In this document: in pieces, positions 1-8,523 of the stretch
Position numbering within the stretch: the stretch's first letter is position 1
Layout of the letters: each line of letters starts with the position of its first letter
Assembly (NCBI GenBank): GCA_016721425.1
Contig: JADKID010000007.1
Span: forward strand, 372,001 to 436,000
DNA length: 64,000 bases
Reading direction: 5' to 3'
Origin: Bryobacterales bacterium
GTDB taxonomy: Bacteria; Acidobacteriota; Terriglobia; Bryobacterales; Bryobacteraceae
The notes under the pieces: generated by a model
Database searches by the model: none
The model's input: only the letters and a program-made list of their open reading frames with translations
What the model was told of the DNA's origin: nothing
Program-made: the position numbers and the translations under genes

Positions 1-701
1 GCGCAACACCTCCCAGCCGCTCTCCATCGCCATGCTCGTCGATACCAGCCGCAGCACAGAGCGCGAGAAACGCTATGAGTTGGGCGCGGTCCGCAAGTTC
101 ATGAAGGCGCTGGTGCGTGAAGGCAACCCCGGCGACACCCTCGGCCTGTATAGCTTTAACTATCAGGTCACGATGGAGGCCAACTTCACGCGCAACATGG
201 ACCGCCTCGATGCCGCCCTCGGCCGCCTCAAGAGCGAGGGCGCCACCGCCCTCTACGATGCTATCTATCTCGCCGGAGACGACCTGGAACACCGCGAGGG
301 CCGCCGTGTCGTGGTGGTCGTCAGTGACGGTGGCGATACCATCAGCAAGGTGCGCTTCGAAAAGGCGCTCGAAGCCCTCCACCGCGCCAACGCCGTCATC
401 TACGCTGTCCTTCTTGTGCCCGTCGCCGGCGACGCCTGGCCGCAATATGCGCGGCGAAAACGCACTTACCACCCTCACCAATTGGACCGGAGGCAAGATC
501 TTCTTCCCCACCCACGGCGAGGCGCTCGACGAGGCCTTCCAGCAGATTCTCCGCGATCTCCGCACGCAGTACCTCATCGGTTACTACCCGCGCAACATCG
601 CAGCCACTAAGGAACGCTTCCACAAAGTGAAGCTCGGCGTCACGCGCCCTGCCCACACCGTCTCCGCCCGCAACGGCTACTTCGCCGATGCGCTACGATA
701 G
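1..701 (+). pseudogene. VWA-domain protein, 5' end outside window, apparent frameshift
   Basis: This is the 3' part of a gene that starts before the window; it reads in from base 2 without a start codon. It encodes a von Willebrand factor A domain protein of the kind abundant in Acidobacteriota, usually exported and of unknown role. The first MIDAS strand (LVDTSRST, from base 35) and a later VVSDGGDT strand (about 320-343) are visible. The family's typical C-terminal half (WTGGKIFFP, then LRTQYLIGYYP) follows, but in another frame. One extra base, best placed at T437, breaks DAGRNMRGENA; deleting it gives one frame to the TAG at 699-701. Sequencing error and true inactivation cannot be separated here. 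Confidence 0.75.
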
Positions 702-724
702 CAGGTTCAGGGAGTGCGCCCGCC

Positions 725-958
725 TTGCCAAAATCAAAAGCCCCCGCTCAGACCCTCGAAGAACCCAAGTACCTGAAGCAACTCGTCGACAACAAGACCC
801 GCGTCCTGGTTGTGCTGCGTGACGACGAAGAGGCGGAAGGAACCATCGAATACTGGGACGCCACCTTCATTCGCCTCACGTGCGAGCCCGAAGAGCCCAA
901 TCTCTTCATCTACAAGCACGACATCAAGTACATCGCTGAAATCGAAAACGAGAAATAA
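725..958 (+). CDS. Hfq-like (Sm-fold) RNA-binding protein
   Basis: A 77-residue protein that looks like a divergent Hfq, the hexameric RNA chaperone that pairs small RNAs with mRNAs. Residues 27-52 fit an Sm1 strand set (VLVVLRDDEEAEGTIEYWD then FIRLT). Residues 59-70 (NLFIYKHDIKYI) fit the Hfq Sm2 motif, whose hallmark is YKHA. The start is TTG at 725, supported by AGGGAG at 709-714, ten bases upstream. The stop overlaps the next gene's ATG (TAATG), so the two are probably translationally coupled. The family call rests on motif resemblance, and the KHD in place of KHA makes it atypical. A generic LSM-domain protein is the alternative. Confidence 0.6.
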   Translation: MPKSKAPAQTLEEPKYLKQLVDNKTRVLVVLRDDEEAEGTIEYWDATFIRLTCEPEEPNLFIYKHDIKYIAEIENEK

Positions 959-1776
959 TGGCCCGCTTCCTCGAAACCGCCATCGACATCGCCCGCGAGG
1001 CCGGCGCACTCCTCGCCCATCATTTTGAACGCGGCATCGCCTGGGAGCTCAAAGGCGACTACGACCTTGTCACGGCCGCCGACCGCGCCAGCGAACATCT
1101 GGTCGTCAACCACCTGAAGAACCACTTCCCCACCCACAGCGTGCTCGGCGAGGAGGGCGGTCTCCAGGAAAGCTCCAGCGAATACATCTGGTATGTCGAC
1201 CCCCTCGACGGCACCACCAACTTCGCCCACGGCTACCCCGCCTTCAACGTCACCATGGGCCTCGAGAGAGCCGGAGAGATGATCGCCGGCGTCATTTTCG
1301 ATCCCATCCACCAGGAAATGTTCGCCGCCGAGCTCGGCGGTGGCGCCTATCTCAACGGACGCCGCATCCACGTCAGTAAACAGCCCACGCTCGAAACCGC
1401 TCTCCTCGCTACCGGCTTCCCTTCCCGCAAGCGCCACGAGAACGTGAACGTGCACTTTTTTCACCAGGCTTCCATGGTCACCCATGGTCTCCGCCGCAGC
1501 GGTTCGGCCGCCATCGACCTCTCCTGCGTCGCCTGCGGACGGCTTGAGGGCTTCTGGGAATTCGGCCTCAGCCCCTGGGATATGGCCGCCGGGCTGCTCC
1601 TCGTCCGCGAGGCCGGAGGCCGCACCAGCGACATGGTTGGAGCCCCTGCCGACGTGCGCGGACCCCACCTCGTTACCACCAACGGCCTCATTCACGACGA
1701 GCTCATCGGCCTGTTCGGAGAGGTGTTTCAGGGCCGTTACCGCTACCCCATGCCGCCAGTAATTCCTGTCCGCTAA
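958..1776 (+). CDS. Inositol monophosphatase family protein (SuhB-like)
   Basis: A 272-residue Mg2+-dependent phosphatase of the inositol monophosphatase/FBPase superfamily. These enzymes release phosphate from myo-inositol 1-phosphate or related sugar phosphates in the cytoplasm. The metal-binding signatures are all present: GEEGG at residues 64-68, DPLDGTTN at 81-88, and WDMAAG beginning at W207, followed by the REAGG stretch. Length is normal for the family. The ATG at 958 overlaps the stop of the Hfq-like gene, giving translational coupling. Substrate cannot be read from sequence; histidinol-phosphate and 3'-nucleotide phosphatases belong to the same fold. Confidence 0.85.
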   Translation: MARFLETAIDIAREAGALLAHHFERGIAWELKGDYDLVTAADRASEHLVVNHLKNHFPTHSVLGEEGGLQESSSEYIWYVDPLDGTTNFAHGYPAFNVTMGLERAGEMIAGVIFDPIHQEMFAAELGGGAYLNGRRIHVSKQPTLETALLATGFPSRKRHENVNVHFFHQASMVTHGLRRSGSAAIDLSCVACGRLEGFWEFGLSPWDMAAGLLLVREAGGRTSDMVGAPADVRGPHLVTTNGLIHDELIGLFGEVFQGRYRYPMPPVIPVR

Positions 1777-1865
1777 CCCTTTGCGTTGCATCGCTTTTCC
1801 GGCTCTCTCCCGGGCGGGGTTCCTTTACTTGTGAGCGCCGAAGGTGATACGCTAAGCGATTGATA

Positions 1866-3170
1866 ATGCGAACCGTCGACCTTATTCAGCGCAAGCGGAA
1901 CGGCGAAGAGCTGTCGTCCGAAGAAATCACATGGCTTGTGAACGGCTACACCAAGGGCGAAATCCCTGATTACCAGGTGTCGGCCTTTCTCATGGCCGTT
2001 TACTACCAGAACATGACCGACGTTGAGGTCGGCGCCATGGTGGAGTCCATCATCGCCTCCGGCGAACGGCTCGACCTGTCGTCGATCTCCGGTCCAAAGG
2101 TGGACAAGCACTCCACCGGCGGCGTGGGTGACAAGACCAGCCTGATCTCCGCGCCACTTGCTGCCGCGGCGGGCGTCAAAGTCCCCATGATCTCCGGCCG
2201 TGCGCTCGGCCACACCGGCGGGACGCTGGACAAGTTGGAGTCGATTCCCGGCTTCCGCACCAATCTCAGCGCCGATGAATTCAAGGACGTTCTCGACCGT
2301 GTCGGCTATGCCGTCGTCGGACAGAGCGATACGGTGACGCCGGCTGACGGCAAACTGTACGCCCTGCGCGATGCCACCGCCACCGTGGAGTCCATCCCGC
2401 TGATCGCCGCCTCCATCATGTCCAAGAAGCTCGCGTTGACTCTCGATGGCCTCGTCCTCGACGTCAAGGTCGGCTCCGGCGCGTTCATGAAGCGCCAGAC
2501 CGATGCCCGCAAGCTCGCACAGTTGATGACCACCATCGCACGCCGGCACGATCTGCGCGCGCAGGCCCTCATCACCGACATGAACCAGCCGCTCGGCTAT
2601 GCCATCGGCAACGCCCTGGAAATCATGGAGGTCTCTCAGACCCTCCAGAGCGCAGGCCCCGACGATCTCACCCGCCTTTCGGTGGAGATCGCCGCCCGCA
2701 TGATCTTCATCGCCAAGATCGTGCCCACTCTCGACGACGCCCGCGAACTGGCCTATGCCCGCCTCCGCGACGGCTCCGGCTATCGCAAGCTCAAGGAGAC
2801 CATCGAGGCACAGGGCGGCAACTCCCAGGTTCTCGATCGCTTTGAACTCCTCCCCAACGCCACCGGCGCCATGGAGATCTTCGCCCCGCGCGGCGGCTAC
2901 GTCTCCGCCATCGACGCCGAAGAGATCGGCCTCGCCTCCTCCATGATCGGAGCCGGGCGCGACACCAAGGAAGATTCCATCGATCCCGCCGTCGGCGTGA
3001 TTCTCGAAGTCAAGGTCGGTCAGAAGGTCGAGTCGGGCGCGGTCCTCTGCCGCCTCTACTTCACCAAGGAAGACCGCATTCAGGAAGCCGCCGAGCGCGT
3101 GGAAGACGCCTTCCGTCTCTCCAACAGCGAACCCGAACCGCGCGAGCTCATCCTCGAAGTCGTCAGTTAG
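1866..3170 (+). CDS. deoA: Pyrimidine-nucleoside / thymidine phosphorylase
   Basis: A 434-residue enzyme that splits pyrimidine nucleosides with phosphate to give the base and (deoxy)ribose 1-phosphate. The family signature KHSTGGVGDKTS lies near residues 80-91, and the GRALGHTGGTLDKLESIPGF stretch follows. The C-terminal third is the usual domain ending in a biotinyl-like fold. Length equals that of Bacillus Pdp and of DeoA. I chose ATG 1866 over an in-frame TTG six bases earlier because it matches the family N-terminus (MRTVDLIQRKRNGEEL). It opens a salvage operon with the transporter NupC, a purine phosphorylase and cytidine deaminase. Whether it prefers uridine plus thymidine (Pdp) or only thymidine (DeoA) is not resolved. 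Confidence 0.92.
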   Translation: MRTVDLIQRKRNGEELSSEEITWLVNGYTKGEIPDYQVSAFLMAVYYQNMTDVEVGAMVESIIASGERLDLSSISGPKVDKHSTGGVGDKTSLISAPLAAAAGVKVPMISGRALGHTGGTLDKLESIPGFRTNLSADEFKDVLDRVGYAVVGQSDTVTPADGKLYALRDATATVESIPLIAASIMSKKLALTLDGLVLDVKVGSGAFMKRQTDARKLAQLMTTIARRHDLRAQALITDMNQPLGYAIGNALEIMEVSQTLQSAGPDDLTRLSVEIAARMIFIAKIVPTLDDARELAYARLRDGSGYRKLKETIEAQGGNSQVLDRFELLPNATGAMEIFAPRGGYVSAIDAEEIGLASSMIGAGRDTKEDSIDPAVGVILEVKVGQKVESGAVLCRLYFTKEDRIQEAAERVEDAFRLSNSEPEPRELILEVVS

Positions 3171-3199
3171 CCGTACATCCAGGAAGGGGCCGCACGACC

Positions 3200-4417
3200 A
3201 TGGGTCGATTTACCGGACTACTGGGCCTGGTCTCGATCCTGGCCCTTTGCTACATCATTTCCACAGATCGCAAGTCGATCCGGCCGAGGCTCCTTTTCTG
3301 GGGACTCGGCCTTCAATTTGCCTTCGCGTTCCTCGTCCTCAAGACCGACGTCGGCCTGCTCTTCCAGGCCGCCAGTGTCGCCGTCAATGCGCTGCTGGAG
3401 TTCGCCGAAAAGGGCAGCGAGTTTCTCTTCGGGCCGCTGGGCGCCAAAAGTGGTCCCTTCGGTGTCGTTTTTGCCTTCCAAGTGCTCCCTATCGTCATCT
3501 TTATCGCCAGTTTGTTCTCAATTTTGTACTACTTTGGCGTCATGCAAGTGGTCATCAAGGGCATGGCCTGGGCGATGAAGCGCGTGATGGGCTGCTCCGG
3601 CGCTGAATCCACCGACGTCGCCGCCAGCATCTTCATGGGCCAGACCGAAGCCCCCCTCACCATCAAGCCGTTTCTCGCCAATCTCACTGAATCCGAGCTT
3701 TTCACAGTCATGACCTGCGGCATGGCCCACGTCTCCGGAGCCGTGATGGCCGCGTACGTCAAAATCGCCGGGGTCGACATCACCCACCTCCTCACCGCCG
3801 TCATCATGACCGCCCCCGCCACGCTGCTACTCGCCAAAATGCTCGTCCCCGAAACCGGCCAGCCCGAGACCATGGGCGACGTCAAGGTCGAGATCGAGAA
3901 GCCTGGCGTGAACGTGATCGACGCTGCCGCGCGCGGCGCCGGTGACGGCCTCCAGCTCGCCCTCAACATCGGCGGCATGCTCATCGCCTTCATCGCCCTC
4001 ATCGCGCTGGTCAATGGCGGTATGGCCTGGATTCACTCACTCGTGCCGGTCATTCCCGAGTCCCTGCAAAAGCTCTTCGGCATCGTCTTCGCCCCTATCG
4101 CCTGGATGCTGGGCGTCAGTTGGAAAGACGCCTCCGCCGTCGGCGACATGCTCGGCACTCGCATGGTGCTCAACGAGTTCATCGCCTTCCTGCGCCTCGG
4201 CGAACTGAAGAGCACACTCGATCCGCGATCCTTCGTCATCACCACTTTCGCTCTCTGCGGCTTCGCCAACTTCTCCTCCATCGCCATCCAGATCGGCGGC
4301 ATCGGCGCCCTCGCCCCCACCCGCAAATCCGACCTCGCCCGCATGGGCATGAAGGCCATGATGGCCGGCACCCTCGCCAACTTCATGTCGGCCTGCATCG
4401 CCGGAGTCCTGCTATGA
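3200..4417 (+). CDS. nupC: NupC-family concentrative nucleoside transporter
   Basis: A 405-residue inner-membrane symporter that brings nucleosides into the cell with H+ or Na+. It is strongly hydrophobic, with around ten membrane segments. It carries the family stretches FMGQTEAPLTIKPFL (about residues 146-160) and ALCGFANFSSIAIQIGGIG near the C-terminus, which form the nucleoside- and ion-binding core. It starts 29 bases after the pyrimidine phosphorylase and its stop overlaps the purine phosphorylase start (ATGA). That context makes it the uptake step of a nucleoside salvage operon. Confidence 0.93.
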   Translation: MGRFTGLLGLVSILALCYIISTDRKSIRPRLLFWGLGLQFAFAFLVLKTDVGLLFQAASVAVNALLEFAEKGSEFLFGPLGAKSGPFGVVFAFQVLPIVIFIASLFSILYYFGVMQVVIKGMAWAMKRVMGCSGAESTDVAASIFMGQTEAPLTIKPFLANLTESELFTVMTCGMAHVSGAVMAAYVKIAGVDITHLLTAVIMTAPATLLLAKMLVPETGQPETMGDVKVEIEKPGVNVIDAAARGAGDGLQLALNIGGMLIAFIALIALVNGGMAWIHSLVPVIPESLQKLFGIVFAPIAWMLGVSWKDASAVGDMLGTRMVLNEFIAFLRLGELKSTLDPRSFVITTFALCGFANFSSIAIQIGGIGALAPTRKSDLARMGMKAMMAGTLANFMSACIAGVLL

Positions 4418-5235
4418 TCCGCGAAGCCGCTGCGTATCTCGAAAGCCGCCTCGCCCAGTGGCCCACCACCGCCATCGTGCTCGGCAGCGCCCAGGCATCG
4501 TTCGTCACCGCGCTCGAAGACAAGCTCGAAATCGACTACAGCGACATCTCCGGCTGGCCCGTCCCCAGCGTGCAGGGCCACGCCGGCAAGCTCATCGTAG
4601 GCACCTGCGGCCAGACGCGTGTCACGGTAATCAGCGGCCGGGTCCACCTCTACGAGGGCTGGTCGCCGCAGCAGGTCACCTTCGGCATCCGCGTCCTGGC
4701 CCTCCTCGGCATGAAGACCCTGGTGGTCACCAACGCCGCCGGCGGCATCAACCCCAACTACAGCCGCGGCCTCCTCGTCCTCATCACCGATCATCTCAAC
4801 CTCCAAGGCTGCAACCCCCTCTGCGGTCCGAACGACGACTCTTTCGGGCCCCGCTTCCCCGATATGTCGCACGCTTACGACCCCCACCTGCTCGAAACAG
4901 CCCGCCGCGCCGCCGAGCGCCTCAACATCCCCATCGGGGAAGGCGTCTACGCCGCGCTCCTCGGCCCCAGCTTCGAAACTCCCGCCGAGATCCGCTACCT
5001 CCGCACCATCGGAGCCGACCTCGCCGGCATGTCCACCGTCCCCGAAACCATCGTCGCCAACCACATGGGCGTCCGCGTTCTGGGCATCTCCACGGTCACC
5101 AACATGGCCGCTGGCATGCAAAAAGAGCTGAGCCACGCCGAAGTGCTCGAAACCGGCCGCGCCTCTTCCGGCCAACTCGTCCAACTCCTCACCGCCGTCC
5201 TGAATTCGGGGACGGTCTACTCAATCCCCAGTTAA
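4414..5235 (+). CDS. punA: Purine-nucleoside phosphorylase (trimeric PunA type)
   Basis: A 273-residue enzyme that converts purine nucleosides and phosphate to free base and ribose 1-phosphate. The trimeric (mammalian-like) type is indicated by GRVHLYEG (phosphate site), TNAAGGINPNY, LLGPSFETPAEIR (with the catalytic Glu) and STVTNMAAG (with the base-binding Asn). The ATG at 4414 overlaps the nupC stop by four bases. The reading frame is open much further upstream, but that part lies inside nupC. The last codons and the stop lie inside a REP-like hairpin (5202-5238), so the C-terminal NSGTVYSIPS may be repeat-derived rather than ancestral. Confidence 0.93.
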   Translation: MIREAAAYLESRLAQWPTTAIVLGSAQASFVTALEDKLEIDYSDISGWPVPSVQGHAGKLIVGTCGQTRVTVISGRVHLYEGWSPQQVTFGIRVLALLGMKTLVVTNAAGGINPNYSRGLLVLITDHLNLQGCNPLCGPNDDSFGPRFPDMSHAYDPHLLETARRAAERLNIPIGEGVYAALLGPSFETPAEIRYLRTIGADLAGMSTVPETIVANHMGVRVLGISTVTNMAAGMQKELSHAEVLETGRASSGQLVQLLTAVLNSGTVYSIPS

Positions 5236-5238
5236 TTC
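5202..5238 (+). repeat. REP-like hairpin at the end of punA
   Basis: GAATT (5202-5206) pairs with AATTC (5234-5238), and GGGGA (5208-5212) pairs with TCCCC (5225-5229), enclosing CGGTCTACTCAA. The 18-base core CGGGGACGGTCTACTCAA (5207-5224) recurs exactly at 61721-61738. The element contains the punA stop codon (5233-5235). Size, hairpin form and position at a gene end resemble REP elements moved by RAYT (Y1 transposase) proteins; no RAYT gene is in the window. Confidence 0.65.
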
Positions 5239-5242
5239 GCCC

Positions 5243-5632
5243 ATGCACGAAGCCCTCAAAGAAGCCGCCCTCGCCGCCCGACAGCGCGCCCACGCCCCCT
5301 TCTCCCGCTTCCTCGTCGGCGCAGCCGTGGAGACCGCCGACGGCCGCATCTGGCCCGGCTGCAACGTCGAGAACTCCTCCTACGGCCTCACCATGTGCGC
5401 CGAACGCACCGCCATCTTCTCCGCCGTTGCCGCCGGCGCCCGCCATTTCGTCCGCTGCGCCGTCGTCGTCGATACGCCCAAGCTCACTCCCCCCTGCGGA
5501 GCTTGCCGCCAGGTACTCTGGGACCTCTGCGGCGATCTCGAGATCGTGCTCTTCAACCTGCAAGGTGACGAAGCTGCCTACCGCCTCGCCGACCTGCTCC
5601 CCCACCCCTTCGATGCAACTTTCCTGGACTAG
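5243..5632 (+). CDS. cdd: Cytidine deaminase
   Basis: A 129-residue zinc enzyme that deaminates cytidine and deoxycytidine to uridine and deoxyuridine. The short tetrameric type is shown by the zinc and catalytic motifs MCAERTAIF (Cys ligand plus catalytic Glu) and PPCGACRQVL (two Cys ligands), and by the N-terminal APFSRFLVGAA and GCNVENSSYG substrate loops. It starts seven bases after punA and overlaps the next gene's start by 20 bases. In the operon it feeds uridine to the pyrimidine phosphorylase. Confidence 0.95.
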   Translation: MHEALKEAALAARQRAHAPFSRFLVGAAVETADGRIWPGCNVENSSYGLTMCAERTAIFSAVAAGARHFVRCAVVVDTPKLTPPCGACRQVLWDLCGDLEIVLFNLQGDEAAYRLADLLPHPFDATFLD

Positions 5633-6989
5633 CTTCCTCCTCTGCGCGGCCCTCGCCGCCGCCCCCGCCGATCTCATCGTCTCCGCCGGCAAAGTCGTCA
5701 CCATGGACGCCCAGCGTCGCGTCATCACCGACGGCGCAGTAGCCATCGCCGCCGGACGCATCCTCGCCGTCGGCCCGCGCGCCGAGATCGATCGCGACTA
5801 TCAGGCCAAGCGCCGCATCGATCGCCCAGACGCCATTCTCACTCCCGGCCTCATCAACACCCACACCCACGCGCCCATGTCGCTGCTGCGCGGCATCGCC
5901 GACGATCTCGATCTCCAGGATTGGCTCACCAAGTTCATCTTCCCCGCCGAGGGCAAGAACGTAAACGAGGAATTTGTTCGCGCCGGCACGCGTCTGGCCG
6001 TCCTCGAAATGATGCTCGGCGGCACCACCACGTACACCGACATGTACTACTTCGAAGGCGCCATCGCCGACGAGACGAAGAAGGCCGGCATGCGAGGAGT
6101 CCTCGGCCAGACCATCATCGGCTTCCCCGTTTCAGACTACAAGACCCCGCAGGCAGCCCTCGCCGGTGCCGAGTTATTCATCCAGAAGTACAAGAACGAC
6201 GCGCTGATCACGCCCGCCGTCGCCCCTCACGCCATCTACACCAATTCGCCTGAGACTCTGAAGGCAGCACGAGTGTTGGCCGACAAGTATGGCGTGCCCT
6301 ACATCATCCACGTCTCCGAAACCCAAAAGGAGAATGATGACTGCGCCAAGGACCACGCCGGCGCCACCCCCACCGCCTACCTCCAATCGCTCGGCGTCCT
6401 CAACACTGGCCGCACCCTCTTCGCCCACTCCGTCTGGTCCTCGCCCGCCGACATCGCCATCCTCAAAGCGCACCACGTCGGGGTCGCCCACTGCCCGTCC
6501 AGCAACATGAAGCTTGGCAGCGGCACGGCACCCATCGCAGCCATGCTCGACGCCGGCGTCAACGTCGGCCTGGGTCCGGACGGCCCCGCCGGCTCCAACA
6601 ACGACTTCGATATGTTCGAGGAGATGGACCTCGCCGCCAAATTGGCCAAGGTGACCAGCCGTGATCCCAAGGTACTTCCGGCTACCAAGGTCTTCGAGAT
6701 GGCCACGCTCGGCGGAGCCCGCGCTCTCGGCATGGAGAAGGAAATCGGCTCCCTGGAACCAGGCAAGCGCGCTGACCTGATCACCGTCTCGCAATCCGCT
6801 CCCAACGCCTGGCCCGCCCACGATGTCTACTCGATGCTGGTCTTCGCTCTCAATGCCTCCGACGTCCAGGACGTCATCATCGAAGGCCGGCCCACCGTGG
6901 AAAACAAACGGCCGCTCACCCTGAACCCCATCGAGGTGCGCAGGCAAGCGACCGCTATTCGCGCCAAAGTGGATGCGTCGCTGAAGTAG
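5613..6989 (+). CDS. Amidohydrolase, MTA/SAH deaminase-like, with signal peptide
   Basis: A 458-residue metal-dependent deaminase of the TrzA/ATZ/MtaD group, which deaminate 5'-methylthioadenosine, S-adenosylhomocysteine, adenosine or guanine-type substrates. Seen are the metal motif NTHTHAPMSLLRG, HVSETQKE, a later FAHSVW, and the metal Asp in GLGPDGPAGSNND. A C-terminal GKRADL strand returns to the composite beta-sandwich. The ATG at 5613 lies inside cdd. The first residues (MQLSWTSFLLCAALAAAPA) form a signal peptide, unusual because most relatives are cytoplasmic, and suggest periplasmic action. It is the last gene of the salvage operon and abuts the convergent M56 gene by one base. Confidence 0.8.
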   Translation: MQLSWTSFLLCAALAAAPADLIVSAGKVVTMDAQRRVITDGAVAIAAGRILAVGPRAEIDRDYQAKRRIDRPDAILTPGLINTHTHAPMSLLRGIADDLDLQDWLTKFIFPAEGKNVNEEFVRAGTRLAVLEMMLGGTTTYTDMYYFEGAIADETKKAGMRGVLGQTIIGFPVSDYKTPQAALAGAELFIQKYKNDALITPAVAPHAIYTNSPETLKAARVLADKYGVPYIIHVSETQKENDDCAKDHAGATPTAYLQSLGVLNTGRTLFAHSVWSSPADIAILKAHHVGVAHCPSSNMKLGSGTAPIAAMLDAGVNVGLGPDGPAGSNNDFDMFEEMDLAAKLAKVTSRDPKVLPATKVFEMATLGGARALGMEKEIGSLEPGKRADLITVSQSAPNAWPAHDVYSMLVFALNASDVQDVIIEGRPTVENKRPLTLNPIEVRRQATAIRAKVDASLK

Positions 6990-6990
6990 C

Positions 6991-8523
6991 CTATTTCTTC
7001 AGCTTCCCTTCCCCATCGAACTCCAAAAATCTGTTGCCTTGCCTGTACCGCCAGGACTCCTTCACGCCGGGATGCGACTCGATCTCATCCGGCGGCCCCA
7101 TCTTCAGGTAGGCGCGACCGCGGTCCGTCAGGAGCCCGTTGACTCCGTCCTTCGAAAATCGCTCTTCGGCATACCTCATTCGCCGCTCGATCTCCGATTC
7201 CGCCGGTAGCCACAGCTGAGCCGACATCCGCTTCGATTCCATCGCCAGGCGCATCCTGACCCTGTCCATTTCCTGCGTCAACTTGGCCCGCTGCTCCTCC
7301 GTCAAGTCCTTCTGCTCACGTACCTTCTGCATGGCACGCTCCACCTCCGCGCGCTGTCTCTCCAGATCCGCCGACATCATCACCTGTTGCGCGTGCTGAA
7401 GCCGCTCTTGGGTCCACTTCGCCTCGGACGGGGCAGAGTCGACGGCCACGGCAAACACCCCTCCGGGTATCGCGCTCCCAGTTCGGGCCGGCGGCGGAGG
7501 AGGCGGCGGCGCATCCGGCGGCACCGGAGGCCTCGGAGGCTTCGGGGGCTTAACGACCTTCTGTGTCCGTTCAACCGGAGGAGGCGGAGGCGGGGGTGGA
7601 GGAGGCGGTGGAGCCTGCTCCGTTTTCGCCCAAGCCACGCCCATGCAAACCATCAAAACGCCGCCGAGTACCCAGGCCGGCGTCCAACCCATCCTGTTTT
7701 CGCTCATACCCAATAGCCTCCCGATTCGATCTTTCAGACTGCCACCGTTCGCCGCCATTGCCACAGCGATCCGCGTCTCTTCCATTCGCAGCAAAGCATG
7801 TGAATACATCACTCTATCGCCGCATACCTCAACTGCTACTTCATCGCAGCAGAGCTCCCGCTCCCGCCGCACCCGCCCCGAAACCCACCACACCGCCGGA
7901 TGATAGAAAAGCAGGCTCTCCAGCGCCGTCTGCACCAGATTCACCAGATAGTCGTGCCGCCGCACGTGAGCCAGTTCGTGCGCCAGTAGAGCCTCCACCT
8001 GCCCCACCGTTAACCCGCTCAGTGCACACGCCGGCAGCAGCACCACCGGTTTCATCCACCCGAACACCATCGGCACCGTCACCGCCGCCGACTCGAACAC
8101 GCGAGCCCGGCGCTCGACACCCAGCCGCTGAGCGAGCCTGAAAGCCCTCTCCCGCCACTCCGGACTCAGCCTTCGTACCCTCTTACCAGCCTGCCGTCGT
8201 GCCACCAGCCACCCTCCCAGCGCCCGCAACAGTAACATGGCAGTTCCTGCCGCCCAGATCCGATTCACCCACGGCAACACCATCTCCAGCGTCGTCGGTT
8301 CCGACCTCATCAGCACCAGGCCCGGCCCGGCCCCACCGCTCCACAGATAACCAAACGTCCCGGCCGCAGCGGCGCCCATTGCCGCCAGCCCCACGCATCC
8401 GGCCACATACCGGGATTCCGGCCTACGGGCCACCCACAGCGCCACCATTGTCGCCAGCCCGATGGCGGCGCCCTGCCAGAGAAAGTGAACCAGCGTCCAG
8501 CTCAGTGCTTCAGGCGCGGTCAT
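6991..8523 (-). CDS. BlaR1/MecR1-like M56 metallopeptidase with proline tract and GWxTD-like tail
   Basis: A 510-residue membrane sensor-protease. The N-terminal half has about four membrane helices and the M56 zinc motif HELAH at residues 182-186, followed by RRHDY. In BlaR1 this cytoplasmic protease domain is triggered from outside and leads to cleavage of the BlaI repressor. There is no penicillin-binding domain here. A long proline-rich tract (about 305-350) is followed by a charged coiled-coil-like stretch and a tail (LLTDRGRAYLKMGPPDEI, about 455-472) resembling the GWxTD domain of Acidobacteriota. The signal sensed is therefore probably not a beta-lactam. It overlaps the repressor gene by four bases. 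Confidence 0.82.
   Translation of the reverse strand: MTAPEALSWTLVHFLWQGAAIGLATMVALWVARRPESRYVAGCVGLAAMGAAAAGTFGYLWSGGAGPGLVLMRSEPTTLEMVLPWVNRIWAAGTAMLLLRALGGWLVARRQAGKRVRRLSPEWRERAFRLAQRLGVERRARVFESAAVTVPMVFGWMKPVVLLPACALSGLTVGQVEALLAHELAHVRRHDYLVNLVQTALESLLFYHPAVWWVSGRVRRERELCCDEVAVEVCGDRVMYSHALLRMEETRIAVAMAANGGSLKDRIGRLLGMSENRMGWTPAWVLGGVLMVCMGVAWAKTEQAPPPPPPPPPPPPVERTQKVVKPPKPPRPPVPPDAPPPPPPPARTGSAIPGGVFAVAVDSAPSEAKWTQERLQHAQQVMMSADLERQRAEVERAMQKVREQKDLTEEQRAKLTQEMDRVRMRLAMESKRMSAQLWLPAESEIERRMRYAEERFSKDGVNGLLTDRGRAYLKMGPPDEIESHPGVKESWRYRQGNRFLEFDGEGKLKK

Noticed and set aside
4120..4413. Upstream extension of the purine phosphorylase frame
   Set aside because: It lies inside nupC and reads as Arg/His-rich nonsense; ATG 4414 matches the family and the ATGA overlap.
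7420..7620. CGG/GGA-rich tract as a possible repeat element
   Set aside because: It is the coding sequence of the proline-rich linker in the M56 protein.
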